Part shown: positions 7,483 to 15,792 of the stretch, piece by piece
Position numbering within the stretch: the stretch's first letter is position 1
Layout: every line of letters starts with the position of its first letter
Assembly (NCBI GenBank): GCA_002733805.1
Contig: NVXG01000010.1
Span: forward strand, 1 to 40,798
Direction: 5' to 3'
Length of the DNA stretch: 40,798 nt
Origin: Robiginitomaculum sp.
GTDB lineage: Bacteria; Pseudomonadota; Alphaproteobacteria; Caulobacterales; Maricaulaceae
Made by a program: the position numbers and the translations under genes
Notes under the pieces: model-generated
The model's database searches: none
What the model was told of the DNA's origin: nothing
Seen by the model: the letters and a program-made list of their open reading frames with translations, nothing else

Positions 7483-10400
7483 TTACTTGCCCCCAAGTTG
7501 ACGGGCAAGTGCGGCCATATCAGCCTCACCAAGCGAGATCAGCGGCGCGTCATCGGTGGTGGGTTTGTTGGCAGGTTTGTTGGTGGCGGGCACCAAGTTT
7601 TCAGCCAATGCCCGGATGGTTTGGTGTTCAAAAACCGCATTAGCCGCCAGCGGCAGGCCATTATCACTGGCCTCAATAGCAATTTGAATCGCGGCGATAC
7701 TGTCGCCGCCAATGTCATAGAAATTATCGGTTACGCCAATCTTGTCAGAGCCAATGACCGACCTGAACACCGCAAGCAGTTGGCTCTCGGTCTCGCCTTC
7801 AGGGGCGACTTGGCCGTACGCTTTGTGGCGGTGGTGAATGTCGGGTGCGGGCAGCGCTGTGGTATCAACTTTGCCGTTTGAGTTAAGCGGTAGCTCAGAC
7901 AGCCGAATGATATGGGCGGGCACCATGGCGCGTGGCAAGGTCCGGCCGAGATGGGCGCGAATTTCTGCCTCATCCGGGGCGTTGCCAGTAATATAGGCGA
8001 CAAGTTCGGGGCGGTTATCTGTCAACGGTTCATGAAAGCCAACCTCGTTGAGAATGTTTTGCACATTGCTCGGGTCAATCGCGTCTTGCAGCTCGTCAAC
8101 CGCTTCAGCGCGGGTCTTGTGGCCCATCCGCACATCCCAACTATAAGGCAACGCATAATTGTGGAAGCCTTCGCGCCGCAAATGCACGTAAATCCCGGCA
8201 TCATTGATCAAACAATTGGTTGACCGGCCGGTGTCACCGGGCCGTATCCACGGGGCTTTCTGCGTCAAAAAGTCATAAATTTCGCCGACAGGCACATCAA
8301 TATAGCGGTAAATGTCAATGATTTCGACATCGTCAAAAATTTTGCCGTTTTGCAGGTCTTGGGTCTTGAGATGCTGGGTAATCGCGTCTTCGGTTCGGTG
8401 GTAGGCTTTGCGCAGATCAAGCACGAGGTTCTCAAGCTCATCAACCGTCGGCGTTCTGTTTTCGAACAGCTCGGGCGTAAGTCTGGTCTCAAAGAATTGC
8501 CCGCGCGAAAGCCCGGTGACAATTGCCGGTATGCCCTCATCGCGCGCCACGCGCAGTGCCAAAGTGTAGATGGTTTTGAAGCAGCCCTGACAAACATTTG
8601 AATGCCGCGTCAGACTATCTGCAAAAATAGCGTTCATGGCTGGAGTGGTCAGGAACCTGTGGTCAACGCCGAGATCATCGGTCACGCGGGTGATATTGGC
8701 TTTGGCTTCGGGCGAAATATAGCCGTTATCAAGCGTCAGGGTTAGGATGTTTGAGGTCAGCGCAGCAAACCGGTAAAGCGCATAAGTGCTATCTTTACCG
8801 CCACTTAGCAGGACAATTGCATCATATTTGCCGCTCTTGCGGGCGGGCAGCGTTTTGACCAAGTTTTGCAGGGCTTCGGGGGTTTTGAAATAGGCGGCCG
8901 CGCGGTGCTTATAGGTCTCAAAACCTGCGCAGATATTGCAGATACCATTGGTGATTTTGGTGCCGGGCACGCTGTCGGTAATGCCGCATCGGGTGCAGCT
9001 ATTTTGCGCTTGCTTTGGGTCGTAAAGTCGGCGCTGAAATGTGGTAACAAAGGCCGTGGTGATGGTTGGTATAGCCTTTAGCGCGGCCTCAATTTCGGCG
9101 GGTTCCATGCGTATGCCACCGATTTTCATCTGGGTATCGGCGCGGCCCAGATAGTGGATGTTCGCCTGCTCGTCACGCCGGGCAAGATCGCCGCTTTTGT
9201 AGAGCCGGACCTTGGTGATGGGGTGGGTGATGAACCGTTCAGCGGTAAGGTCGGCACGCTTAAAATAGCCATTTGCTAAGCGGCCTTCGATATAAATTTC
9301 GCCTATAATGCCGGTCGGCACCGGGTTTAGCCCAGAATCAAGAATATGTATGCGAATGTTATCCGCCGCCTTGCCAATTGGCACCGATGCGCCAATATCG
9401 GTGCCCGGTGTAAACCGATGGATCATACAGCCAACAACCGCTTCTGTTGGGCCATATTCGTTGATTATTTCGATGTCATTCCCAAATTTTCGGAGCGTAT
9501 GGCGGCAAATTTCTGTGGTTAGGTTTTCGCCGCCCAAGACCAGCGTTTTGATGCGTTTTGGAGTGGCTTTCGTTTTCAATACCAACGCCAGATGCGCAGG
9601 CGTAAGTTTTATGACATCGACTAGATCGTCAGCGATCACATCCAAAATTGCCAGATCTGGACCGTGCGCCGCATCTGGATATACCACGATTTTGCCGCCT
9701 GTGATCAGCGGTACAAACAGCGATGTCAGCGTAAGATCGAAGCCGATAGAGGAATAGAGTGGGTAAGTTTTTGCGCCGGTCGGCCCAAAATTTTGCGCAG
9801 CCCACTGTACATATTCGGCAAGGTTTTGGTGATCTACGGCCACGCCTTTGGGGGTGCCAGAGGAACCAGATGTGAAGATCACATAGGCTGGATCTGTAGC
9901 CGCAGGGGGGGGCAGTGTGGGGACGTCAGTTTGCGGCGCGGAATCAAGTTTAAGGATAGGTAGATCGAGATCGGTAGCCAAATCTATGGTCTGTGCATCT
10001 AAACAAATGCAAGACGGTCCGAGCTTATTGGCAATGGTTTTGACCCTTTCGGGTGGCGTATCAGCGGCGAGGGGCACAAACGGTGCCCCGGCTTTGAGCG
10101 CGGCCAATATACATGTGACAAGTGCCTCAGAACGGGTGGCAAAAATCAAAACTGGCATTTTGGGCGTTATCGTTGCGGCCAGCCGGTCAGAGGCGGTGTC
10201 AAGCTGGGCATAGGTCAGACTGCCAGAGGGGCTGGTAATCGCCACCGCATCAGGTGTGGCCCGTACTTGCGCATTTATAGCGCTCAGAATGGTTTTATGT
10301 GATATTTCGGTATGCATGCCTTCTAGCGCAGCTGGCGCAGGCAATAGCGGAATATGGCTGATAATTTGCGTAGGGCCCTGTAACAGCGCGTCAAACAGAC

Positions 10401-11628
10401 ACAAGATATGCTCAGGAAAAGCAGCGGCCTTTTCACGGTCAAACACCGCCAAGTTTAAGTCGGCCTCAACGGTGAAACACCCGGTATTGCCAAAGTCATA
10501 AACATGTAGGCGCAGGTCATGCCCCGGATCATGTGCTCCCGGATGCAGCCATTCTATTTGGGTTTTGGCGCCGGCAAACAGACCATAATCAACCGGTATA
10601 TAGTTGAGCACGGCATGGAAAAGATTGGCAGTTGCGGCCGAAGATGCGCCCGGTTTTGCATGGCGCAAATAGCCCATGACTTCGATAAGTATGCGGGCAT
10701 AAAGGGTCTCGAATGTATCGGATTCATCGATCTCAACCGCCAACGGATACATCTCAATAAACAGCCCGACCGTTGCTTTGAGGTCCGGCGTGGCGCGGTT
10801 ATGCGACGGCGCGCCGAGCGTGATTTGCCTGTCGCCGGTGACGCGATGAAGGAAGGCGGCATAGAGCGTTGCAAGCAGCGCAAAAGTTGAGAGATCGGCG
10901 CTAATAGAGCGAAATGGCGGCTGATGCGCCAGCGTTCTAAGCGCGGCACTCCGGGCGGCTCCAAAGGGAATGGAAACCCGGCGCGACGCGCTTTTTGCCT
11001 GATTACGTATGCCGATATACGGTGCTGAATTGGGCACATGATCCAGCGATTTTGCCTGCCAATAGTCTCGTGCGGGCTTGAGTTTGGCGCTGTTATGCAG
11101 GGCTGTTTCCCGGGCCGCATAATCTGCAAATTTAGGTGAAGTTTGCGCCGTAATGCCCTGATAATTATCAGATACTTCTTTGAATAAAAGTGCGCCTGAC
11201 CAAGCGTCTGTTGTAATATGATGTTGGCAGAAGAACCAAACCCAGTGGTCCGAACCCAGTTTTAACAGGCAAGTATCATAGCTGCCGCATGCAAGGTCTA
11301 TGGGCCGTGTCGCCCGTTTTGCAACCCATGCCGCCACTGCCGCTTCAACATCAGGTTCAGCGCTAAAATCGAGCATTGGTGGAAAGGCAGGTAAATCTGA
11401 CCGCAGGCTTTGAATCAGGCCAGAGCCGGAGCCTGTAAACACGGTTTGCATGGCGTCATTGGCCTGCACCATATCCGTAAATGCGCGGGCAAACCGAGCA
11501 GGATCAAGCTGCAGATGCAGGTCAAAGCGCCATGCCATATTATAGAGCGGTGCCTCGCCAGCCAGCGCCTGCCCCATATGAATAAGCGATTGGCTTTGGG
11601 TCACTGGTATTGTCGCAGCTGCGCTCAT
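7483..11628 (-). CDS. NRPS with a PP-loop ATPase domain inserted in the adenylation domain (C-A[PP-loop]-PCP)
   Basis: This is a 1381-residue module. Condensation domain about 1-435 (HHITTDA at 136-142, the usual final Gly replaced by Ala). Adenylation core about 445-860 with FTSGSSGTPKG, NEYGPTE and GRADTQMKIGG. The insert is about 865-1205. The A-domain C-terminal piece follows, with LNSNGKVD (Lys 1253), then the carrier with GGDSI (Ser 1310). The insert has a CTRC/CNIC zinc-ribbon-like pair (878-900), the ATP-pyrophosphatase loop SGGKDS (942-947), a CQGC motif (1013-1016) and a later Cys 1139. It resembles N-acetyl-sugar amidotransferases and tRNA thiolases. Specificity positions read D-L-T-K-V-G-E-V-G-K, an asparagine-type code (aspartate is the close alternative). 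ATGA overlap with the carrier gene upstream. The insert probably modifies the tethered residue, but the reaction is unknown. Confidence 0.93.
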   Translation of the reverse strand: MSAAATIPVTQSQSLIHMGQALAGEAPLYNMAWRFDLHLQLDPARFARAFTDMVQANDAMQTVFTGSGSGLIQSLRSDLPAFPPMLDFSAEPDVEAAVAAWVAKRATRPIDLACGSYDTCLLKLGSDHWVWFFCQHHITTDAWSGALLFKEVSDNYQGITAQTSPKFADYAARETALHNSAKLKPARDYWQAKSLDHVPNSAPYIGIRNQAKSASRRVSIPFGAARSAALRTLAHQPPFRSISADLSTFALLATLYAAFLHRVTGDRQITLGAPSHNRATPDLKATVGLFIEMYPLAVEIDESDTFETLYARILIEVMGYLRHAKPGASSAATANLFHAVLNYIPVDYGLFAGAKTQIEWLHPGAHDPGHDLRLHVYDFGNTGCFTVEADLNLAVFDREKAAAFPEHILCLFDALLQGPTQIISHIPLLPAPAALEGMHTEISHKTILSAINAQVRATPDAVAITSPSGSLTYAQLDTASDRLAATITPKMPVLIFATRSEALVTCILAALKAGAPFVPLAADTPPERVKTIANKLGPSCICLDAQTIDLATDLDLPILKLDSAPQTDVPTLPPPAATDPAYVIFTSGSSGTPKGVAVDHQNLAEYVQWAAQNFGPTGAKTYPLYSSIGFDLTLTSLFVPLITGGKIVVYPDAAHGPDLAILDVIADDLVDVIKLTPAHLALVLKTKATPKRIKTLVLGGENLTTEICRHTLRKFGNDIEIINEYGPTEAVVGCMIHRFTPGTDIGASVPIGKAADNIRIHILDSGLNPVPTGIIGEIYIEGRLANGYFKRADLTAERFITHPITKVRLYKSGDLARRDEQANIHYLGRADTQMKIGGIRMEPAEIEAALKAIPTITTAFVTTFQRRLYDPKQAQNSCTRCGITDSVPGTKITNGICNICAGFETYKHRAAAYFKTPEALQNLVKTLPARKSGKYDAIVLLSGGKDSTYALYRFAALTSNILTLTLDNGYISPEAKANITRVTDDLGVDHRFLTTPAMNAIFADSLTRHSNVCQGCFKTIYTLALRVARDEGIPAIVTGLSRGQFFETRLTPELFENRTPTVDELENLVLDLRKAYHRTEDAITQHLKTQDLQNGKIFDDVEIIDIYRYIDVPVGEIYDFLTQKAPWIRPGDTGRSTNCLINDAGIYVHLRREGFHNYALPYSWDVRMGHKTRAEAVDELQDAIDPSNVQNILNEVGFHEPLTDNRPELVAYITGNAPDEAEIRAHLGRTLPRAMVPAHIIRLSELPLNSNGKVDTTALPAPDIHHRHKAYGQVAPEGETESQLLAVFRSVIGSDKIGVTDNFYDIGGDSIAAIQIAIEASDNGLPLAANAVFEHQTIRALAENLVPATNKPANKPTTDDAPLISLGEADMAALARQLGGK

Positions 11629-11861
11629 GAACGCTGGCCCAAATAGGCGATAATTGCATTGATCGTGGCGAAGTTTTCTAAGATCACATCTTCGGGCGGG
11701 ATATGGATACCCGCCTCGGTTTCAAGGTGGCTCACAAGTGTCATAACCCCCAAACTATCGACAAGACCGGACAGCAACATGTTCTCATCTGTCGCAACAC
11801 TTTGCCCAGCCAATAGGTTGGTTTGAACGAAGGTCTGCAATTGGGTTGCGGTGATATTCAT
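11625..11861 (-). CDS. Free-standing peptidyl carrier protein (PltL-like)
   Basis: This is a 78-residue acyl/peptidyl carrier protein with the phosphopantetheine attachment motif GLVDSLG (Ser about residue 36). It is helical and acidic, of normal carrier length. It starts by ATGA overlap with the adenylation gene upstream and its own stop overlaps the NRPS-1 start. The placement directly after a stand-alone adenylation enzyme means it most likely receives the activated proline. It then holds it during oxidation to the pyrrole and hands it to the condensation domain of NRPS-1. A phosphopantetheinyl transferase is needed but is not in the window. Confidence 0.92.
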   Translation of the reverse strand: MNITATQLQTFVQTNLLAGQSVATDENMLLSGLVDSLGVMTLVSHLETEAGIHIPPEDVILENFATINAIIAYLGQRS

Positions 11862-13333
11862 GAGACACTTTCAAGCAGTTTTCGGTCTATCTTACCGGTG
11901 GATGTGCGTAAAAATTCTGAAATTATTGTGATCTCTCCGGGGACGGCCTGTGGGGTCAGAACGGTGCGCAAATATTCATATAGCGCGGCGGTGTCGGTGA
12001 TATGGCCATGGGTCACAGTGACAAAAGCCGTCAAAGATTGCGCCCCCGCATGGCAGATTACCGCGGCCTCAGACACAGCATCATGCGCCATCAGCGCTTG
12101 CTCAACTTCGCCGAGCTCGATGCGAAATCCGCGCAGTTTTATCTGCCTGTCGACGCGGCCAGAAAAGGTCAGATCGCCGTTTTGATCATAGGTGACCAGA
12201 TCGCCGGTGCGGTAGTAGGACTGCGGCTTACCTTGTGCGTCGGGGCGCATGACAATGGCGCTTGCATCAAGATCAGGGCGGCGCCAATAGCCGCGCATCA
12301 TCGCCGGTGAGTTGACCAAAAGTTGACCGTCTTCAATCAAGATCGTGCAATGCGCACAAGGCTTGCCAATGGGCACAGGCAGTATGGGATCATGCGGCTT
12401 TTTGGGCAGATTGTGTACGGTCACCACGTTTAGTTCGGCTGGCCCGAAGGTGTTTGAAAAACGCGCATCTGGCATTTGTTTTTGTAATAAGTTCAGATGT
12501 TTAGGTGACATCGGCTCACCGGCAAAGATGACCCAGCGCAAGGCTGACATATCCCGGATGTCAAGTGCTCCGCGCTCTTGCAACTGTATCAGCGCGAAGG
12601 GGACGGAGTACCAGATTGTGAGCCGTTCAGCCTCGATCAGCTGCGACAGGCTGGCGGGCAGTTTTGTTAGCATTTCAGGGATCATAACCACGCAGGCGCC
12701 GCGCGAAACACCGGCAAAGAACTCAAATTTTGACATGTCAAAATGCAGCGGGGAATGGTTGCCCATGCGATCACTTTGCCTAATATCGTAAAGCTCGGCC
12801 GCATAATCGGCATAGGCCCGCGCGCTGCGGTGGCTGTGCAATATGCCTTTGGGCGGGCCGGTCGAGCCGGAGGTGAAAAGGATATAGGCCGGGTCATTTG
12901 CCTGGCGTTTTGGCGACGTGTGGGCGGGGGCGAAAGCGGTCGTCTCATAAATGATCTCGGTCAGCCCCGGCACCAGCGCCTGAAGGTTCGGCATTTGCTT
13001 GGCCCGGCTGGATTGGGTGATAAGACATGTCACCCCACAATCGTTGAGGATCTGCGCGGTGCGGGCCATAGGGGCGGCGGGGTCAAGCGGCACATAGGCC
13101 GCGCCAGATTTGAGCACGCCGTAAACCGCGATCGGCAGATCAATAGACTTGGTGCTGTAAATACCAACCCTATCACCGGGGCCAATATTACGGCCATTTA
13201 GCCCCGCGGCCATCGCATTGGCCCGGCCGTCCAACATAGCATAACTCAGATCAGTATTACCGATCCGAAAGGCAGGGGCATCGGGGCTGCTTGCCGCCCA
13301 ATGGTCTAAATATGCGTCAAGGAAAGGGCCCAT
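11858..13333 (-). CDS. Stand-alone adenylation enzyme, probable L-proline-[carrier protein] ligase (PltF-like)
   Basis: This is a 491-residue AMP-forming ligase. Start at ATG 13333 is preferred because GGAGG lies 12-17 bases upstream; an earlier in-frame start would overlap the preceding gene deeply. Motifs in order: FTSGSTGPPKG (ATP loop), HFDMSKFEF, WYSVPFALIQL, FAGEPMSPKHL, FGPAELN, YRTGDL, GRVDRQIKLRG and STGKID with the catalytic Lys. The specificity positions read about D-M-F-Y-I-A-T-V-V-K, close to the pattern I recall for PltF/RedM/CloN4 proline ligases. The overall text resembles that group more than DltA or modular A domains. It should load L-proline onto the neighbouring carrier protein. 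Substrate assignment is inference. Confidence 0.85.
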   Translation of the reverse strand: MGPFLDAYLDHWAASSPDAPAFRIGNTDLSYAMLDGRANAMAAGLNGRNIGPGDRVGIYSTKSIDLPIAVYGVLKSGAAYVPLDPAAPMARTAQILNDCGVTCLITQSSRAKQMPNLQALVPGLTEIIYETTAFAPAHTSPKRQANDPAYILFTSGSTGPPKGILHSHRSARAYADYAAELYDIRQSDRMGNHSPLHFDMSKFEFFAGVSRGACVVMIPEMLTKLPASLSQLIEAERLTIWYSVPFALIQLQERGALDIRDMSALRWVIFAGEPMSPKHLNLLQKQMPDARFSNTFGPAELNVVTVHNLPKKPHDPILPVPIGKPCAHCTILIEDGQLLVNSPAMMRGYWRRPDLDASAIVMRPDAQGKPQSYYRTGDLVTYDQNGDLTFSGRVDRQIKLRGFRIELGEVEQALMAHDAVSEAAVICHAGAQSLTAFVTVTHGHITDTAALYEYLRTVLTPQAVPGEITIISEFLRTSTGKIDRKLLESVS

Positions 13334-13341
13334 TTTGCCGC

Positions 13342-14538
13342 CTATCCTCCGGCCGTGAACTGCTGCAACAGCCGCCAAAACACGCCTGAAGTGCGGTCAA
13401 TCAACCACAGACAGGCCACCAAGATAATGCCGGCCGAGCCGAGTTTGAGCGCTAAGAATGGATAGGCAGACCAGCGGCGCAACAGGAACAGGAGTGGGAA
13501 AACAACCGCGACAATGGCGATTTGGCCGATTTCAACGCCGATATTAAACGCGGCGAGGCCAACTATTTTTGCCGCTGGATTGACCCCGAGTGGCTCAAGC
13601 ACATTGGCAAAACCAAAGCCGTGGAACAGCCCGAACAGAAAGACGATGATCAGCACCCGGTGGTGGAAGATTGGAAACATATTTCCGAGGGCAACAACCG
13701 CAATAGAAAGCGCGATGATCGCTTCAACCAAGGTGACTGGCAAGGTAACGGCGCCCAATGCTGACAGGCTAAGCGTTAGCGTATGCGATATGGTGAACAC
13801 CGAAACGATCTTGAGCACATTTATGAAAGCGGTGCGAAAGTTGTCAACCGGTTGCCAAACCTTCGCTTGGAGCACCAATACGGCGGGCAGAAGCAGTGTG
13901 ATCAAAAACAGCACATGGTCGAAGCCGAGCCAGATATGCCAGATGCCGTGGACAACAAAGTCCTTCATTATCTGCCATGGCGACGGGCCAATAAGGCTCA
14001 TCCTTTTGGTGCTCTCACCCGGCTCGAACACCACAGATATATAGCGCTCATTATTCTCAACCCCAGTGCGGCTGTTGTTTTCAATAATTCCGTAGCCCAG
14101 TTGCGCCGGGCTAACGCCTGTCAGTGGCGCATAGTTAACCTCAACAAAATCAGGTGTTGGTGACAGGCCGGGAACGGTGAAACCAATCTTGACAAATGTG
14201 CCAATAGGCACGGCGAGAAAGTCAAAACCGTCCGAAACTATCGGGTAGGTTACGCCCTCGGAGGTGATGGTGAAACGGTCGGCAAAGAAGGCATAGACCT
14301 CATCCGCGCGCAGGCTAAACTCATCAGGCGTGATTTCGCCGTCGCCATTCGTGTCAAGCGGGATCAGTTTGTCTATATCGGCCAAGGTGGCCTCAAACCG
14401 GCCGGATAGCGCCGTGTCGGTGACGGAGAAAAAGACGTAACTTTCGCCCAGCCTGTGGGCGGATACGGCCGATGAGAACAACACCGAAAGTAGAACTGCG
14501 TAAAGCAGCGCCCATCGTGTCTTTGAAAATCGGCACAT
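13342..14538 (-). CDS. HupE/UreJ-like integral membrane protein with an extracytoplasmic EF-hand-containing N-terminus
   Basis: 398 residues. An N-terminal signal/anchor (about 8-26) is followed by a soluble region with a canonical calcium-loop-like stretch, DTNGDGEITPDEF (about 62-74). From about residue 190 there are six or so membrane helices carrying the HupE/UreJ_2 hallmarks HIWLGFDHVLFL and FGLFHGFGFANVL, with their metal-ligand-type histidines. Family members are proposed metal permeases, but few have been tested. It is the first gene of the NRPS operon, ending 8 bases before the adenylation start, so it is probably co-transcribed. Uptake of a metal linked to the product, or export/self-protection, are possibilities only. 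Confidence 0.75.
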   Translation of the reverse strand: MCRFSKTRWALLYAVLLSVLFSSAVSAHRLGESYVFFSVTDTALSGRFEATLADIDKLIPLDTNGDGEITPDEFSLRADEVYAFFADRFTITSEGVTYPIVSDGFDFLAVPIGTFVKIGFTVPGLSPTPDFVEVNYAPLTGVSPAQLGYGIIENNSRTGVENNERYISVVFEPGESTKRMSLIGPSPWQIMKDFVVHGIWHIWLGFDHVLFLITLLLPAVLVLQAKVWQPVDNFRTAFINVLKIVSVFTISHTLTLSLSALGAVTLPVTLVEAIIALSIAVVALGNMFPIFHHRVLIIVFLFGLFHGFGFANVLEPLGVNPAAKIVGLAAFNIGVEIGQIAIVAVVFPLLFLLRRWSAYPFLALKLGSAGIILVACLWLIDRTSGVFWRLLQQFTAGG

Positions 14539-14727
14539 AAATATTTTCCCTTGCCACGGCTCGGTAACTGGTCACAAAATTTGCTCTTTTGGCCAAACTT
14601 AAAAATCGTCTGGAGCATCAAATGAGCATGTCTGCCGCTGCCAAATTCAGCGGTCACGTTCGTTTTACTATGCTACTTATAGCCAGCGAGAAGTCGATAA
14701 AGATGCAAAAGTTTAGGAATTAATAAG
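14539..14727. promoter_or_regulatory. Divergent control region of the NRPS operon and the methyltransferase gene
   Basis: A 189-base intergenic region between two divergent genes, the only place where a promoter for the 12-kb NRPS operon is likely. It is more A+T-rich than its surroundings and contains a perfect 10-bp palindrome, TTTGGCCAAA (14588-14597), that could be an operator. No clear -35/-10 pair stands out and no known regulator site is recognised. Confidence 0.4.
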
Positions 14728-15792
14728 GTGGAAGAGCCCGAAATTGGTCAAAACTGTGACGGCGCGGTTCAAAAACGGCTGGTGAAAGCCATTCAAAATC
14801 AGTCATTGCATAATACAGCCGCCAAACTTTTGGCCCACCCGCTTGGCGCTGCGGGCCTGTTGGCATGTGCCACAATTTCCGCGCATATGTTGCGCATACA
14901 ATTTGACGTTGTAGACCGGTTGAGGAAGGCAGGGTTTAAGGCAGAGCCGGTACGGGGGCCAGCTGATGACAGCGCGTTGCAATACCACCAAATCGGCGTG
15001 TCGATACCGCGAGAAACCCTTGGCGAGACATTGGCTTTGGTCGCGGCAATGGGGTTTGAGGCATCAATAAAAATGACCCCGGCACGGGTAAAAGTATTTG
15101 CCAGCACTGCCACACAGATCACGCTCATTCGGTTTGATGCGGTGACGGCGCGCCTGGTGTTGCGCCTTGATGGTCCGGTGCGCGCAAGGCTGCCTGCCCG
15201 TTTTCGTCCCGGTTTGGTCGACCTCAATGTGTTCGATTTGCCTGCCGCTTTGGCACCGCTTTACGGGCTGGTCAAGCCATTCAGAGTTGGGTGGGAAAAG
15301 CTGAGCGGTCGGCGCAGCCCAAACCATGAGATTGACTTTCTCGGCACGCCAGACGGGCTGATTGCACCTATATTAAAGGCGGTTGAGCTGGGCCCCGCAG
15401 ATGTTCTGATAGACCTTGGTTGTGGGGATGGGCGGGTTGTAATCTGTGCCGCCGAAGCCTTTGGCTGCCGGGCAATTGGCGTTGAGCATAATGCCGACCT
15501 TGCCGCCCGCGCGCAAAAGGCGGCGGCGGCGTCACCCCGTGCGGCCCAGATCAAAATCATTCACGGTGATGCGCAAACAGCCGATATTTCAGAGGCGACG
15601 ATTGTATTCATGTTCTTGCCGCGCAATCTGCTGAGCCTGCATTTGCCCAAGGCCCGCGCCCGGCTGCGCCCCGCTGCGCGGCTGGTTGCGCATGAGCAGG
15701 CCGCCCTGCCCGGTCTGCCGCGACCAAAGGAGACAATCCCAGTCATGCAACCCGAGGGGATTACGGTTATTCGGATTTGGGACGGCGTCTGA
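14728..15792 (+). CDS. Class I SAM-dependent methyltransferase with an unrecognised N-terminal region
   Basis: 354 residues from a GTG start, with AGGA about ten bases upstream. The C-terminal 127 residues form a Rossmann methyltransferase: motif I IDLGCGDGRV (about 228-237), an acidic end of strand two (GVEHN), a GDAQ segment, then FMFLPRN in the motif IV area. This arrangement resembles FAM173/ATPSCKMT-type lysine methyltransferases and small-molecule enzymes alike. The first about 220 residues show no motif I know. It is divergent from the NRPS operon and may tailor its product or be unrelated. It overlaps the convergent flippase gene by 26 bases. Confidence 0.7.
   Translation: MEEPEIGQNCDGAVQKRLVKAIQNQSLHNTAAKLLAHPLGAAGLLACATISAHMLRIQFDVVDRLRKAGFKAEPVRGPADDSALQYHQIGVSIPRETLGETLALVAAMGFEASIKMTPARVKVFASTATQITLIRFDAVTARLVLRLDGPVRARLPARFRPGLVDLNVFDLPAALAPLYGLVKPFRVGWEKLSGRRSPNHEIDFLGTPDGLIAPILKAVELGPADVLIDLGCGDGRVVICAAEAFGCRAIGVEHNADLAARAQKAAAASPRAAQIKIIHGDAQTADISEATIVFMFLPRNLLSLHLPKARARLRPAARLVAHEQAALPGLPRPKETIPVMQPEGITVIRIWDGV

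Noticed and set aside
3723..7532. Upstream start (7532) for NRPS-2
   Set aside because: It would overlap the end of NRPS-1 by about 50 bases; ATG 7481 has a G-rich Shine-Dalgarno-like stretch and is followed directly by the normal condensation-domain beginning.
7483..11628. Possibility that the PP-loop part is a separate gene joined by an assembly or sequencing error
   Set aside because: The reading frame is continuous, the insert sits at the known interruption site of A domains, and the A10 lysine motif and carrier protein follow in the same frame.
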